A stretch of 64,000 nt of DNA from positions 7,378,001-7,442,000 of the forward strand of contig CP018627.1 in NCBI GenBank assembly GCA_002021875.1, given 5' to 3'. This document shows, piece after piece, positions 1 through 9,525 of this stretch. The DNA is from Streptomyces hygroscopicus. Lineage in GTDB: Bacteria > Actinomycetota > Actinomycetes > Streptomycetales > Streptomycetaceae. A program made the position numbers and the translations under genes. A model generated the notes under the pieces. That model was given only the letters and a program-made list of their open reading frames with translations. It searched no databases and had not been told where the DNA came from. The stretch's first letter is position 1; the number at the start of each line of letters is the position of its first letter.

Positions 1-1
1 C

Positions 2-1060
2 CTCGGCACCGGCCTCGCCAAGGGCGCGCAGTCCCTCGCCGAGGGCAAGTCGCCTGGGCAGGCGCTGATGAAGGCCGGCTCGTCCCAGCTGAAGGATTCA
101 CTCAAGGAGTCGCTGAAGGAGAAGGTCAAGGGCGCCTTCGGCATCGGCAAGGGCCGGGGCAGGAGCGGAGGCGGCAAGTCGAAGAGCGTGACGGTCGTCG
201 AGGACATCGACGTCGGGGTGCCGGTCCGCGAGGCGTACGACCAGTGGACCCAGTTCCAGGAGTTCAGCACCTTCGCCAAGGGAGTCGTCAGCGTCGAGAA
301 GGCCGACGACACCAGCAGCAACTGGAAGGTGAAGGTCGCCAAGTCCACCCGTAGCTGGCGGGCGAACGTCACCGAGCAGGTGCCCGATGAGCGGATCACC
401 TGGACCACCGAGGGTGCGAAGGGCACCGTCAAGGGCGTCGTCACCTTTCATCCGCTCGGCGACAACCTCACCCGCGTGCTGCTGGTCCTGGAGTACTTCC
501 CCAAGGGCCTCTTCGAGAAGACCGGCAACATCTGGCGGGCCCAGGGCCGACGGGCGCGCCTCGACCTGAAGCTCTACCGCAAGTTCATCATGATGCGCGG
601 CGAGGCCACGGACGGCTGGCGCGGCGAGATCCGGGACGGCGAGGTCGTGCTCGATCACGAGACGGCCGTGGAGGAGGAAGAGCGCGACAAGGCCGAGGCC
701 GAGGACGAGGCCGGGGGAGAAGCCGATGAGCCGCGGTCCGAGTCCGGCGACGAGGGCGAAGTCGAAGGCGATGCCGGGGAAGAGCGCGCGGACGAGGCGG
801 AGGACGCGTACGCGTACGAGTACGAGGACGACGCGGCCGCGGATGCGGATGCGGACGAGGCGCCGGAGGAGGAGTACGAGGAGGAGCCCGAAGACGCCGA
901 GTCCGAGCCGGAATCCGGTTTCGAGGAGGACGAGGAGGAGCCGGAGGACGCCGACGACGCCGAGGCGTACGAGGAGTCCGAACAGCCTGAAGAGCCCGAA
1001 GAGGCCGAGGAACCCGTGGCCGCCCGCCCCCGGCGGCGCGCCGCCGCGGCCCGGCGCTGA
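2..1060 (+). CDS. SRPBCC-fold (polyketide cyclase-like) protein, 5' truncated
   Basis: The frame is open from base 2, so the N terminus lies outside the window; 352 residues are visible. A Lys/Gly/Ser-rich basic stretch leads into an SRPBCC (START-like) hydrophobic-cavity domain at about residues 65-205, recognisable from TVVEDIDVGVPVREAYDQW and the following alternating strands. The last 120 or so residues are an extreme Glu/Asp tail ending in a short Arg/Ala-rich basic end (RPRRRAAAARR). Related Streptomyces proteins are annotated as SRPBCC or cyclase/dehydrase proteins of unknown ligand. The basic front and acidic tail suggest binding to a charged polymer or membrane, but that is inference. 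A strong stem-loop follows the stop. Confidence 0.75.
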   Translation, partial: LGTGLAKGAQSLAEGKSPGQALMKAGSSQLKDSLKESLKEKVKGAFGIGKGRGRSGGGKSKSVTVVEDIDVGVPVREAYDQWTQFQEFSTFAKGVVSVEKADDTSSNWKVKVAKSTRSWRANVTEQVPDERITWTTEGAKGTVKGVVTFHPLGDNLTRVLLVLEYFPKGLFEKTGNIWRAQGRRARLDLKLYRKFIMMRGEATDGWRGEIRDGEVVLDHETAVEEEERDKAEAEDEAGGEADEPRSESGDEGEVEGDAGEERADEAEDAYAYEYEDDAAADADADEAPEEEYEEEPEDAESEPESGFEEDEEEPEDADDAEAYEESEQPEEPEEAEEPVAARPRRRAAAARR

Positions 1061-1096
1061 GCGCGCACACCAACGCGCCCCCGGCCGAGAGCCGGA

Positions 1097-1146
1097 CATG
1101 ACGGGGCCCCACCCGGACCGGAGACGGCGGGTGGGGCCCCGTCATG
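1097..1146. terminator. 18-bp perfect stem-loop after the SRPBCC gene
   Basis: Bases 1097-1114 and 1129-1146 are perfect reverse complements (18 bp) around a 14-base loop, 37 bases after the stop codon. There is no T-run, as is common for Streptomyces terminators. It is probably the transcription end of the upstream gene. Confidence 0.65.
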
Positions 1147-1289
1147 CCGTACGGCGGGAAGGTCTGCCGCACACGGATCGGGAAGGCCGCACCGGGGGCG
1201 CGGATCGGGGTGGCCGTTCATGGGCGCCGCACTGGGACACGGACCGAGGATTGCTGACACCGGGCACGCGGGCCTGGGCAGCCGCATAG

Positions 1290-1406
1290 CGCTGCCCAGG
1301 GGCGCTGCCCAGGGGCGCTGCCCAGGGGCGCTGCCCAGGGGCGCTGCCCAGGGGCGCTGCCCAGGGGCGCTGCCCAGGGGCGCTGCCCAGGGGCGCTGCC
1401 CAGGGA
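1290..1406. repeat. 13-bp minisatellite, 9 copies
   Basis: Nine back-to-back copies of CGCTGCCCAGGGG fill 1290-1406; only the final base of copy nine differs. A 13-bp period cannot keep a reading frame, so the open frames crossing it are not genes. The near-identity of copies implies recent expansion by slippage or unequal recombination. Confidence 0.95.
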
Positions 1407-1526
1407 ATGAGTCACCGGGGATGCGGACGGGGGACGTGCACCGGGGATGCCGCCCAGGGGAGCGCCACAGGAGGGGACGGCTATGGGTGTGCCATGCCAG
1501 GCGGGCGGCCTGGGAGGTGCCGTACG

Positions 1527-1938
1527 GGGAGATGGCCAGGAGGCGCGGCGCCAGGCACGTCGCCAGGGGCGAGCGGCACTAGGCCCTGTCCGGCGGATCT
1601 TCGCGGGCCCGCGACGCCTGGCACGGCGCCCCCAGCTACCGCTGGGAGGTGCCCCCGGCCGCGTTGTCGGGATCGTCCGAGTACGACCCGGTACGAGGAC
1701 GACCCTCCGCCTTGCGATGCACCGCACCAGACGCCGCGGGCTGATCCGCGAAGATCCACCGGACAGGGCCTAGGCACGTCGCCAGGGGCGCGCGGCGCCA
1801 GGCACGTCGCCAGGGGCGCGCCGCACTAGGCATGCCGCCAGGGGCGCGCCGCACCAGGCACGCTGCCAGGAGGCGCGGCGCCAGGCATGCCGCCAGGAGC
1901 GCGCCGCACCAGGCGCGCCGCCACGAGGGCGCCACGGG
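1527..1938. repeat. 28-bp degenerate minisatellite interrupted by an insertion
   Basis: Units resembling GGCACGTCGCCAGGGGCGCG plus about eight bases occur at 1527-1553, 1554-1581, 1773-1800, 1801-1828, 1829-1856, 1857-1883 and 1884-1911, with a partial unit from 1912. The copies at 1554-1581 and 1773-1800 would be exactly adjacent if the inserted element plus one target duplication were removed. Together with the 13-bp array this fills most of the 944-base gap between the SRPBCC and PIG-L genes; no gene is seen there. Confidence 0.85.
1583..1769. mobile_element. 187-bp MITE-like element with 24-bp inverted ends and CTAG duplication
   Basis: The left end 1583-1606 and right end 1746-1769 are inverted repeats of 24 bp with one mismatch, starting GCCCTGTCCGGCGGATCTTC. 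CTAG flanks both sides (1579-1582 and 1770-1773), and the intact copies of the surrounding 28-bp repeat carry a single CTAG at the equivalent place. No transposase is encoded. A CTAG (YTAR-type) duplication is what IS5-family transposases make, so this is inferred to be a non-autonomous derivative mobilised by such an enzyme elsewhere in the genome. Confidence 0.85.
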
Positions 1939-2004
1939 GCGTGGGCCGGGCGTGGCCGGGGACAGCGTCCCCGGTCCCGGTGCACCCGGTGGTGGGCCGG
2001 GCCG

Positions 2005-4152
2005 TCAGGCCCGTGATGTGGGGCGTGGGCGCCAGATCCATGGGGTGGCGTCCGGGGCCAGGCCCACCACGCAGACGCCCTGGTGGCCGTCGTCCGCCAG
2101 CAGCGCCGGGGCGCCGACCGGGATCAGGTGGCCGGGGGAGCGCAGGGGCCTGGCGTCCGGGCCGGTGCCGTACTGGACCTGGACCTCCCCGCCCAGGTCG
2201 CGGCCGACCAGCAGCAGCGTCTTCGCCTCGCGGCGGCCGGACGGTTCGGCCACGGTGTGCGCGGCGATCGCCCCGTAGCCCTCGAAGTGCCGCACCGTGA
2301 GCGAGGTGTCGTCGCCGTGGACGGCGGGCACGATGGCCGCGGGGGTGCGGTAGACCAGCGCGAGCGAGCCGTCGGGGGCCACCGCGGCGCCCAGCGGATC
2401 CCCGCCGGGGCGCGGCAGACCGGTCGGCGGGCGCAGGGCGACCGGGCCACCGGCCCACTCCTGGGCCCAGTGGTGGACGGTGTCGCGACCGGGGGCGAGG
2501 ACATGGACCCGCCCTTCCGCGTCCAGCAGCGCGGTCAGCCCGTCCTGGATCTCGGGGCCGCCGAGCCGCTGCCAGGGACTCCAGTGGCCGCTCCCGTCCC
2601 GTACGCGGGTGGCCAGGCCCTTGTCCGCGGTGCGTACGAAGAGGTGGACCCGGCCGTCGGGGGTGGCGACCGCCGCCGGGCAGCCGACCCGGCGGCCGTG
2701 TTCGGTGCTGGTCTCGGGGGTGCCGAGCCCGGTCCAGGCGCGGAACGGGCCGTCCGGGCGGCGCTGTTCCAGCACCACGATCTCGCGCAGGTCGGCCGCG
2801 CCTTGGCCCCCCAGCGCCGCGAACCGCAGGGCGAACAGCACCTGCCGCCCCGCGCTGTCCCGCACCGCGGCGAGCGCCGGGGCGAGCGGTCCGCCGCCGA
2901 GCCCCAGCGGCGCCCCGAACCGGCCGCTGCCGGGTGCTGTCTCGCGCCACCGCACGGCCTGGGCGCCGAGCACGCCGTACGCCACGAGCCGGCCCCGGGC
3001 GTCGGTGGTGGGGGCGGGCAGGGCGGTGGGGTAGCGGTAGTGGGTGGAGCGGATCCAGCCCTTGCGGTTCCGCAGCGGGCGCGCACCGCCCTGGCTGTAG
3101 TCGCCGCAGCCGGCCGCGTTGCCGCAGTCCCAGTCCGGGGCGCCGCCGTAGGACTTGATCACCCGCGCCTTCCGGGCGAGCACCGCGGGCGGCAGATTGT
3201 GCGGCCAGCGCTGGTTGTAGTAGCCGCGGAACGCGGTGGTGGTGAAGCGCGGGGTGTGCTTGTCCCGCTGGGCGGACGCGGCCACCCACTGGGCGATCGC
3301 CTTCCAGGTGAACAGCGCGACCGGGGTGTGGTCGCGGTGGTCCGAGCACCCCGGCTGATCGTTGTCCTTGGGGTGCAGCACGTCGTGCACCTGGAAGTCG
3401 GGGTCCGGGTCCAGCGTGTGGATCAGCGTGGGCCGATAGCGGTCCATGATCTCGGCGAGCACGTCGACCAGCGTCTGATGGCCGTACGAACTCGGGTGCG
3501 GCACCGGGGAACCGGCGGCCAGGAGGGTGCTCATCACGGTGCCCGGGGTGCTCCACAGTGCGGGGATCCGTACCCCGCCCTCCGACAGCATCGCGATGTT
3601 GAGGAAGATCAGCCGGACCCTGCGGGCGCCGTTCGCGAGGGTGTTGGTCTCCGCGGTGACCCCGCCGGGCAGCCGCAGCACCGACCGCTGCCAGGGCGCG
3701 AACTGGTTCAGCCCGATCATCCGCGCGTACGCCTGCCGCAGCCCCTGATGGCGGGAGGCGGAGTAGGCGGCCTTGTCGGCGGGCGGGATCGGCGTCCCCG
3801 CCTGGTGGTTGATCCCCAGGGCCTCACCGGCCGTGACGTACACGCTCACCACCGGGACGCCGGAGCGCAGCACATGCTCGGTATCCGGGTTCATGAAGTA
3901 CAGATCGTCGTCGGGGTGCGCCATGACCTGCAGCAGCAGTGCCTGCTTGTCGCCCGCCGTCGAGGTGAAGGGCTCCGCCGCCCCCGGGGCACCGGCCCGC
4001 GCGGGCCCGGCGGGCACGGATGCCGTGCCACGCGAGCCTCCACCCCCGCAACCGGCGACCCCGGCCGCTCCGGCCGCGGTGAGTGCCGCCAGCGCGGCCA
4101 GCGTCTGCCTGCGGGTGGTGCCCGTTCCCCGCACTGTCCATCGACTGTTCAA
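2005..4152 (-). CDS. PIG-L family deacetylase, exported lipoprotein with C-terminal propeller-like region
   Basis: 715 residues. A basic N terminus with twin arginines (TTRRQTLAALAALTAAG) runs into a lipobox GVAGC with Cys35, predicting a Tat-type lipoprotein. The PIG-L/LmbE metal motif AHPDDD is at residues 78-83 and a second metal-site His cluster (SDHRDH) is near residue 270. PIG-L enzymes remove N-acetyl groups from amino-sugar-containing substrates using zinc. Residues from about 400 on form repeated Gly/Trp/Asp-rich modules (for example GSGHWSPWQRLGG) like a sugar-binding beta-propeller. The reading frame begins at TTG (4152); an in-frame GTG six codons later is an alternative, and no strong SD decides. 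The natural substrate is unknown. Confidence 0.8.
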   Translation of the reverse strand: MNSRWTVRGTGTTRRQTLAALAALTAAGAAGVAGCGGGGSRGTASVPAGPARAGAPGAAEPFTSTAGDKQALLLQVMAHPDDDLYFMNPDTEHVLRSGVPVVSVYVTAGEALGINHQAGTPIPPADKAAYSASRHQGLRQAYARMIGLNQFAPWQRSVLRLPGGVTAETNTLANGARRVRLIFLNIAMLSEGGVRIPALWSTPGTVMSTLLAAGSPVPHPSSYGHQTLVDVLAEIMDRYRPTLIHTLDPDPDFQVHDVLHPKDNDQPGCSDHRDHTPVALFTWKAIAQWVAASAQRDKHTPRFTTTAFRGYYNQRWPHNLPPAVLARKARVIKSYGGAPDWDCGNAAGCGDYSQGGARPLRNRKGWIRSTHYRYPTALPAPTTDARGRLVAYGVLGAQAVRWRETAPGSGRFGAPLGLGGGPLAPALAAVRDSAGRQVLFALRFAALGGQGAADLREIVVLEQRRPDGPFRAWTGLGTPETSTEHGRRVGCPAAVATPDGRVHLFVRTADKGLATRVRDGSGHWSPWQRLGGPEIQDGLTALLDAEGRVHVLAPGRDTVHHWAQEWAGGPVALRPPTGLPRPGGDPLGAAVAPDGSLALVYRTPAAIVPAVHGDDTSLTVRHFEGYGAIAAHTVAEPSGRREAKTLLLVGRDLGGEVQVQYGTGPDARPLRSPGHLIPVGAPALLADDGHQGVCVVGLAPDATPWIWRPRPTSRA

Positions 4153-4358
4153 TTTGGTGACCCTGTCACTTCGGCAGCGCGTAGTCTCCGGCTGCTCCGA
4201 GTGAAAGGACGGGCGATGATCTTGACAGGTTGTCCGATGGCCGGGAGGTATCGGTCACAGTCCGGACACATCGTCCTGCCGGTGGCGCGGCGCGGGTTTG
4301 GTCTCGCGCCTTCGGTGCCGTTGGCGGGCGAGGGGTCCGCGGGGCAGCTGGCCGCGGG

Positions 4359-4387
4359 TTTGCGGGCTCACTCGTAGGGGGTATGCT
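4359..4387 (+). promoter_or_regulatory. candidate promoter of the rpsJ (S10) operon
   Basis: TTTGCG (4359-4364), a 17-base spacer and TATGCT (4382-4387) give a plausible vegetative promoter about 360 bases before rpsJ. The gap 4153-4746 holds no convincing gene, so a long untranslated leader is likely. Other weak matches exist in the gap; this is a motif call only. Confidence 0.3.
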
Positions 4388-4509
4388 TCCCCGCTCCCTG
4401 ATTGGCGTCGGCGGTGCCCGCTATGGCACACTGACCAGGTTGCTCGGTTGAGTGCCGATGCTGCGCGCCTCTCGCCGGGAGGACTGGAAGCGAGTCCCAC
4501 GGTACTCGT

Positions 4510-4527
4510 CGCCCCTGATCAGGGGCG
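4510..4527. promoter_or_regulatory. 18-bp perfect palindrome in the rpsJ leader
   Basis: CGCCCCTGATCAGGGGCG is its own reverse complement. It lies 220 bases upstream of rpsJ, in the putative leader, and could act as an operator in DNA or a hairpin in RNA. No factor can be named. Confidence 0.4.
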
Positions 4528-4746
4528 GAAGTACGGGAATCTTCCGGGAAGCGTCAGCGGGGCCCCAGCCAGGCACCCGGTGGGTGACTTTCTCCCCCAG
4601 CAACCCCCTTCACCAGGGATCTCCGCATGGAGATTTATGAGAAGGACTGCGACACGCCCGACCGCGTGGGTCGGAAGTGGGGTGGAGAGGGACGCGAACG
4701 CCACCGGGTCCCAGAGCGTTACGAGAGACAGGACTACGAAGTAGCC

Positions 4747-5055
4747 ATGGCGGGACAGAAGATCCGCATCCGGCTCAAGGCCTACGACCACGAGGTCATC
4801 GACTCCTCGGCGAAGAAGATCGTCGAGACGGTGACCCGCACTGGTGCGTCGGTCGCGGGCCCGGTGCCGCTGCCCACAGAGAAGAACGTGTACTGCGTCA
4901 TCAAGTCGCCGCACAAGTACAAGGACTCGCGCGAGCACTTCGAGATGCGTACGCACAAGCGCCTCATCGACATCCTCGACCCCACGCCGAAGACCGTCGA
5001 CTCGCTGATGCGTCTCGACCTGCCGGCGGGCGTCGACATCGAGATCAAGCTCTGA
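4747..5055 (+). CDS. rpsJ: 30S ribosomal protein S10
   Basis: 102 residues, full length for actinobacteria, starting [20 protein letters not shown]10 sits in the 30S head and in other bacteria also partners NusB in antitermination. It opens the S10 operon. The frame stays open 40 codons upstream to an ATG at 4627, but family conservation starts at 4747. The SD before 4747 is weak. rplC follows 13 bases after the stop. Confidence 0.97.
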   Translation: MAGQKIRIRLKAYDHEVIDSSAKKIVETVTRTGASVAGPVPLPTEKNVYCVIKSPHKYKDSREHFEMRTHKRLIDILDPTPKTVDSLMRLDLPAGVDIEIKL

Positions 5056-5068
5056 GGTGACGCGCGAG

Positions 5069-5713
5069 ATGGCTAAGCAGATCAAGGGCGTCCTGGGCGA
5101 GAAGCTCGGCATGACGCAGGTGTGGGACGAGAACAACCGTGTCGTCCCGGTCACTGTCGTCAAGGCCGGGCCGTGCGTCGTGACCCAGGTCCGCACCGAT
5201 GACGCGGACGGCTACAGCGCCGTCCAGATCGCCTTCGGCGAGATCGACCCGCGCAAGGTGAACAAGCCCCTCAAGGGCCACTTCGCCAAGGCCGACGTCA
5301 CCCCGCGCCGCCACCTGGTGGAGCTGCGTACCGCTGACGCCAGCGAGTACACGCTCGGCCAGGAGGTCACCGCCGAGGCGTTCGAGTCCGGTGTCAAGGT
5401 CGATGTGACCGGCACCAGCAAGGGCAAGGGCACCGCCGGTGTCATGAAGCGCCACGGCTTCGCCGGCCTCGGCGCCGGCCACGGCACCCAGCGCAAGCAC
5501 CGCTCGCCTGGCTCCATCGGTGGCTGCGCCACCCCGGGCCGCGTGTTCAAGGGCCTGCGCATGGCCGGCCGCATGGGCAATGAGCGGGTCACCACCCAGA
5601 ACCTGACCGTCCACGCCGTTGACGCGGAGAAGGGTCTGCTCCTGATCAAGGGAGCGGTTCCTGGTCCGAACGGCGGCCTCGTCCTGGTCCGTACCGCGGC
5701 CAAGGGGGCCTGA
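5069..5713 (+). CDS. rplC: 50S ribosomal protein L3
   Basis: 214 residues. L3 is an early-assembly 50S protein whose extended loop reaches the peptidyl-transferase centre; that loop is visible in the central region containing [20 protein letters not shown]. The ATG at 5069 is chosen over the in-frame GTG at 5057 because the family begins at the [15 protein letters not shown] segment and GAGG lies about 12 bases before it. It is co-transcribed with rpsJ and rplD. Confidence 0.96.
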   Translation: MAKQIKGVLGEKLGMTQVWDENNRVVPVTVVKAGPCVVTQVRTDDADGYSAVQIAFGEIDPRKVNKPLKGHFAKADVTPRRHLVELRTADASEYTLGQEVTAEAFESGVKVDVTGTSKGKGTAGVMKRHGFAGLGAGHGTQRKHRSPGSIGGCATPGRVFKGLRMAGRMGNERVTTQNLTVHAVDAEKGLLLIKGAVPGPNGGLVLVRTAAKGA

Positions 5714-5721
5714 GGTAACCG

Positions 5722-6375
5722 ATGAGCACCATTGACATCCTTTCGCCGGCAGGCGACAAGGCCGGGACCGTCGAGCTCCCCACGGAGATCTTCGACGCGC
5801 AGGTCAGCGTTCCGCTGATCCACCAGGTCGTCGTCGCCCAGCTGGCCGCTGCCCGCCAGGGCACGCACAAGACCAAGACCCGCGGTGAGGTCCGGGGCGG
5901 TGGCAAGAAGCCCTACCGCCAGAAGGGCACCGGCCGCGCGCGCCAGGGCTCGACCCGCGCGCCGCAGTTCGCCGGCGGTGGCGTCGTGCACGGTCCCGTG
6001 CCGCGCGACTACAGCCAGCGCACCCCGAAGAAGATGAAGGCCGCCGCGCTGCGCGGTGCCCTCTCCGACCGGGCGCGCCACGAGCGGATCCACGTCGTGA
6101 CCGGCGTGGTCGACGGCGACATCTCCACCAAGGCCGCGAAGACCCTGCTGGGCAAGATCAGCGAGCGCAAGAACCTGCTCCTGGTCGCCGAGCGGAGCGA
6201 CGAGGCCGCGTGGCTGTCCGCCCGCAACCTGCCCCAGGTGCACATCCTGGAGCCGGGCCAGCTGAACACGTACGACGTGCTCGTCTCCGACGACGTGGTC
6301 TTCACCAAGGCCGCCTTCGAGTCCTTCGTGGCTGGTCCCAAGGCCGCTGAGAAGACCGAAGGGAGCGCCGCCTGA
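5722..6375 (+). CDS. rplD: 50S ribosomal protein L4
   Basis: 217 residues with the L4 basic loop ([17 protein letters not shown]) that reaches the nascent-chain exit tunnel, followed by the globular domain. In E. coli L4 represses its own operon; whether this occurs here cannot be read from the sequence. The last base of its TGA is the first base of the rplW ATG, implying translational coupling. Confidence 0.97.
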   Translation: MSTIDILSPAGDKAGTVELPTEIFDAQVSVPLIHQVVVAQLAAARQGTHKTKTRGEVRGGGKKPYRQKGTGRARQGSTRAPQFAGGGVVHGPVPRDYSQRTPKKMKAAALRGALSDRARHERIHVVTGVVDGDISTKAAKTLLGKISERKNLLLVAERSDEAAWLSARNLPQVHILEPGQLNTYDVLVSDDVVFTKAAFESFVAGPKAAEKTEGSAA

Positions 6376-6701
6376 TGAGTGAGGCGACCGCTGTCACCAG
6401 CAAGACCTTCACCGACCCCCGCGACATTCTCGTCAAGCCGGTGGTCTCGGAGAAGAGCTACGCGCTGCTCGACGAGAACAAGTACACGTTCATCGTCGCG
6501 CCCGGCGCCAACAAGACCCAGATCAAGCAGGCCGTCGAGGCGGTCTTCTCGGTCAAGGTCACCGGGGTCAACACGATCAACCGGCAGGGTAAGCGCAAGC
6601 GCACCAAGACCGGTTTCGGCAAGCGCAAGGACACCAAGCGCGCCATCGTGACCCTCGCCGAGGGCGACCGTATCGACATCTTCGGCGGCCCGGTCTCCTA
6701 A
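6375..6701 (+). CDS. rplW: 50S ribosomal protein L23
   Basis: 108 residues. L23 lies beside the tunnel exit and docks trigger factor and the signal recognition particle. The usual N-terminal [16 protein letters not shown] and the basic central loop ([17 protein letters not shown]) are present. Start and stop overlap by one base with rplD. Confidence 0.97.
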   Translation: MSEATAVTSKTFTDPRDILVKPVVSEKSYALLDENKYTFIVAPGANKTQIKQAVEAVFSVKVTGVNTINRQGKRKRTKTGFGKRKDTKRAIVTLAEGDRIDIFGGPVS

Positions 6702-6748
6702 CGGAGATCGGAACGTCCAGAAGTCCGGAATCTTCCGAGGACTGAGAA

Positions 6749-7585
6749 ATGGGTATCCGCAAGTACAAGCCGACGACCCCGGGCCGTCGTGGCTCCAGCG
6801 TCGCCGACTTCGTCGAGATCACGCGGGACACGCCGGAGAAGTCGCTGGTCCGCCCGCTGCACAGCAAGGGTGGTCGTAACAACGCCGGCCGCATCACGGT
6901 CCGCCACCAGGGTGGCGGTCACAAGCGTGCGTACCGCGTGATCGACTTCCGCCGTCACGACAAGGACGGCGTCCCGGCGAAGGTCGCGCACATCGAATAC
7001 GACCCCAACCGCACCGCGCGCATCGCGCTGCTGCACTACGCCGACGGCGAGAAGCGCTACATCCTCGCGCCGCGCGGCCTGACGCAGGGCGACCGGATCG
7101 AGAACGGCCCCGGCGCCGACATCAAGCCCGGTAACAACCTCTCGCTGCGCAACATCCCGGTTGGTACCACGCTCCACGCCATCGAGCTGCGGCCCGGCGG
7201 CGGCGCGAAGTTCGCCCGCTCCGCGGGTGCCTCCGTGCAGCTGCTGGCGAAGGAGGGCTCCATGGCCCACCTCCGCATGCCGTCCGGTGAGATCCGCCTG
7301 GTCGACGTCCGCTGCCGCGCCACTGTCGGCGAGGTCGGCAACGCCGAGCAGTCGAACATCAACTGGGGCAAGGCCGGCCGCATGCGCTGGAAGGGCGTCC
7401 GCCCGACCGTTCGTGGTGTGGTCATGAACCCCGTCGACCACCCGCACGGTGGTGGTGAGGGCAAGACCTCCGGTGGTCGCCACCCGGTCTCGCCGTGGGG
7501 TCAGAAGGAGGGCCGTACGCGCTCGCCGAAGAAGGCCAGCAACAAGTACATCGTCCGCCGCCGCAAGACGAACAAGAAGCGCTAG
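6749..7585 (+). CDS. rplB: 50S ribosomal protein L2
   Basis: 278 residues, normal length. L2 is a primary 23S rRNA binder needed for subunit joining and peptidyl-transferase function. The conserved region [14 protein letters not shown] contains the histidine (VDHPHGGG) classically linked to activity, and the C terminus is highly basic. A 47-base gap separates it from rplW. Confidence 0.97.
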   Translation: MGIRKYKPTTPGRRGSSVADFVEITRDTPEKSLVRPLHSKGGRNNAGRITVRHQGGGHKRAYRVIDFRRHDKDGVPAKVAHIEYDPNRTARIALLHYADGEKRYILAPRGLTQGDRIENGPGADIKPGNNLSLRNIPVGTTLHAIELRPGGGAKFARSAGASVQLLAKEGSMAHLRMPSGEIRLVDVRCRATVGEVGNAEQSNINWGKAGRMRWKGVRPTVRGVVMNPVDHPHGGGEGKTSGGRHPVSPWGQKEGRTRSPKKASNKYIVRRRKTNKKR

Positions 7586-7597
7586 GAGCGGGTTTAG

Positions 7598-7879
7598 ATG
7601 CCGCGCAGTCTCAAGAAGGGGCCCTTCGTCGACGACCACCTGATCAAGAAGGTGGATGTCCAGAACGAAGCCGGCACCAAGAACGTCATCAAGACCTGGT
7701 CCCGCCGCTCGATGATCGTCCCGGCCATGCTCGGCCACACGATCGCGGTGCACGACGGCCGCAAGCACGTCCCGGTGTTCGTCACCGAGTCGATGGTCGG
7801 CCACAAGCTCGGCGAATTCGCGCCGACCCGCACCTTCCGCGGCCACGAGAAGGACGACCGTAAGTCGCGTCGTCGCTGA
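7598..7879 (+). CDS. rpsS: 30S ribosomal protein S19
   Basis: 93 residues, starting [20 protein letters not shown]19 binds the 30S head with S13 and contacts A-site tRNA. The basic C-terminal tail [16 protein letters not shown] is complete. It lies 12 bases after rplB. Confidence 0.97.
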   Translation: MPRSLKKGPFVDDHLIKKVDVQNEAGTKNVIKTWSRRSMIVPAMLGHTIAVHDGRKHVPVFVTESMVGHKLGEFAPTRTFRGHEKDDRKSRRR

Positions 7880-7919
7880 TCGGCGGAACAGACTCATGAC
7901 AGACACTGAAGGGACAACC

Positions 7920-8267
7920 ATGGAAGCCAGGGCCCAGGCGCGGTACATCCGCGTCACGCCCATGAAGGCCCGCCGCGTGGTGGACCTCATCCGTGGCATG
8001 AGTGCCACGGAGGCTCAGGCGGTCCTGCGTTTCGCCCCGCAGGCCGCGAGCGTGCCGGTCGGCAAGGTGCTGGACAGCGCCATCGCCAACGCCGCGCACA
8101 ACTACGACCACACCGACGCCGACAGCCTCGTCATCTCCGAGGCGTACGTCGACGAGGGCCCGACCCTGAAGCGGTTCCGTCCGCGTGCCCAGGGCCGCGC
8201 CTACCGGATCCGCAAGCGGACCAGCCACATCACCGTGGTCGTCAGCAGCAAGGAAGGAACCCGGTAA
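7920..8267 (+). CDS. rplV: 50S ribosomal protein L22
   Basis: 115 residues from ATG 7920 ([19 protein letters not shown]). The frame has another ATG at 7896, but 7920 matches the family start and has GAAGGGA seven bases upstream. L22's beta-hairpin (residues about 80-100) lines the exit tunnel and is a site of macrolide resistance in other bacteria. The last base is shared with the rpsC ATG. Confidence 0.93.
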   Translation: MEARAQARYIRVTPMKARRVVDLIRGMSATEAQAVLRFAPQAASVPVGKVLDSAIANAAHNYDHTDADSLVISEAYVDEGPTLKRFRPRAQGRAYRIRKRTSHITVVVSSKEGTR

Positions 8268-9100
8268 TGGGCCAGAAGGTTAACCCGCACGGGTTCCGGC
8301 TCGGCATCACCACCGACTTCAAGTCGCGCTGGTACGCCGACAAGCTGTACAAGGACTACGTCAAGGAAGACGTCGCCATCCGCCGGATGATGACGAAGGG
8401 CATGGAGCGCGCGGGCATCTCCAAGGTGGAGATCGAGCGCACCCGTGACCGCGTCCGCGTCGACATCCACACCGCCCGGCCGGGCATCGTCATCGGCCGC
8501 CGCGGCGCGGAGGCCGACCGTATCCGCGGCGAGCTGGAGAAGCTGACCGGCAAGCAGGTGCAGCTCAACATCCTCGAGGTGAAGAACCCCGAGGTCGACG
8601 CTCAGCTGGTGGCCCAGGCCGTCGCCGAGCAGCTCTCCTCCCGCGTCTCCTTCCGTCGTGCGATGCGCAAGTCGATGCAGAGCTCGATGAAGGCCGGTGC
8701 CAAGGGCATCAAGATCCAGTGTGGTGGCCGTCTCGGCGGCGCCGAGATGTCCCGCTCGGAGTTCTACCGCGAGGGCCGCGTGCCCCTGCACACGCTCCGC
8801 GCGAACGTCGACTACGGCTTCTTCGAGGCCAAGACCACCTTCGGCCGCATCGGCGTCAAGGTGTGGATCTACAAGGGCGACGTCAAGAACATCGCCGAGG
8901 TCCGTGCCGAGAACGCCGCCGCTCGCGCCGGCAACCGCCCGTCGCGTGGTGGCGGCGGCAGCGACCGCCCGCAGCGCCGTGGTGGCGAGCGTGGTGGCCG
9001 TGGCCGTAAGCCGCAGCAGCAGCAGAGCGCCCCCGCCGAGGCCCCCAAGGCCGAGGCCACCGCCGCTCCGGCTGCTGAGAGCACTGGAACGGAGGCCTGA
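8267..9100 (+). CDS. rpsC: 30S ribosomal protein S3
   Basis: 277 residues with an N-terminal domain, a KH domain carrying the RNA-binding [12 protein letters not shown] motif near residue 75, and the C-terminal S3 domain to about residue 210. S3 is part of the mRNA entry helicase site. The last 65 residues are an Arg/Gly-rich then Ala/Pro/Glu-rich extension, longer than in E. coli and usual in Streptomyces. Confidence 0.97.
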   Translation: MGQKVNPHGFRLGITTDFKSRWYADKLYKDYVKEDVAIRRMMTKGMERAGISKVEIERTRDRVRVDIHTARPGIVIGRRGAEADRIRGELEKLTGKQVQLNILEVKNPEVDAQLVAQAVAEQLSSRVSFRRAMRKSMQSSMKAGAKGIKIQCGGRLGGAEMSRSEFYREGRVPLHTLRANVDYGFFEAKTTFGRIGVKVWIYKGDVKNIAEVRAENAAARAGNRPSRGGGGSDRPQRRGGERGGRGRKPQQQQSAPAEAPKAEATAAPAAESTGTEA

Positions 9101-9105
9101 CCGAC

Positions 9106-9525
9106 ATGCTGATCCCTCGCAGGGTCAAGCACCGCAAGCAGCACCACCCCAAGCGGTCCGGCATGGCCAAGGGCGGCACGGAGCTGGCGTTCGGCGAGTA
9201 CGGCATCCAGGCCGTCACCCCGGCGTACGTCACCAACCGTCAGATCGAGGCCGCTCGTATCGCGATGACCCGCCACATCAAGCGTGGCGGCAAGGTCTGG
9301 ATCAACATCTATCCGGACCGTCCGCTGACGAAGAAGCCTGCCGAGACCCGCATGGGTTCCGGTAAGGGTTCGCCGGAGTGGTGGGTCGCGAACGTCAAGC
9401 CCGGCCGGGTGATGTTCGAGCTGTCCTTCCCGAACGAGAAGACTGCGCGTGAGGCGCTCACCCGCGCTGCTCACAAGCTCCCGATGAAGTGCCGGATCGT
9501 GCGGCGCGAGGCAGGTGAGTCGTGA
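9106..9525 (+). CDS. rplP: 50S ribosomal protein L16
   Basis: 139 residues starting [20 protein letters not shown]16 binds near the A site and organises tRNA accommodation; the conserved [13 protein letters not shown] is present. It begins five bases after rpsC, and its TGA overlaps the rpmC ATG by one base. Confidence 0.97.
   Translation: MLIPRRVKHRKQHHPKRSGMAKGGTELAFGEYGIQAVTPAYVTNRQIEAARIAMTRHIKRGGKVWINIYPDRPLTKKPAETRMGSGKGSPEWWVANVKPGRVMFELSFPNEKTAREALTRAAHKLPMKCRIVRREAGES

Noticed and set aside
1220..1829. Short open frames over the 13-bp and 28-bp arrays
   Set aside because: Low-complexity translations of tandem repeats and of the inserted element; no conservation expected.
1826..3556. 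Long minus-strand open frame overlapping the PIG-L gene
   Set aside because: It is a second frame of the same DNA and runs through the repeat array; the PIG-L frame has the motifs.
2083..4377. 764-codon open frame opposite the PIG-L gene
   Set aside because: It is the antisense shadow of a GC-rich coding region; composition is Ala/Arg/Gly/Val-rich and has no domain.
4627..4746. 40-codon N-terminal extension in frame with rpsJ
   Set aside because: S10 proteins start at [10 protein letters not shown]; the extension is not conserved and lies in the probable leader.
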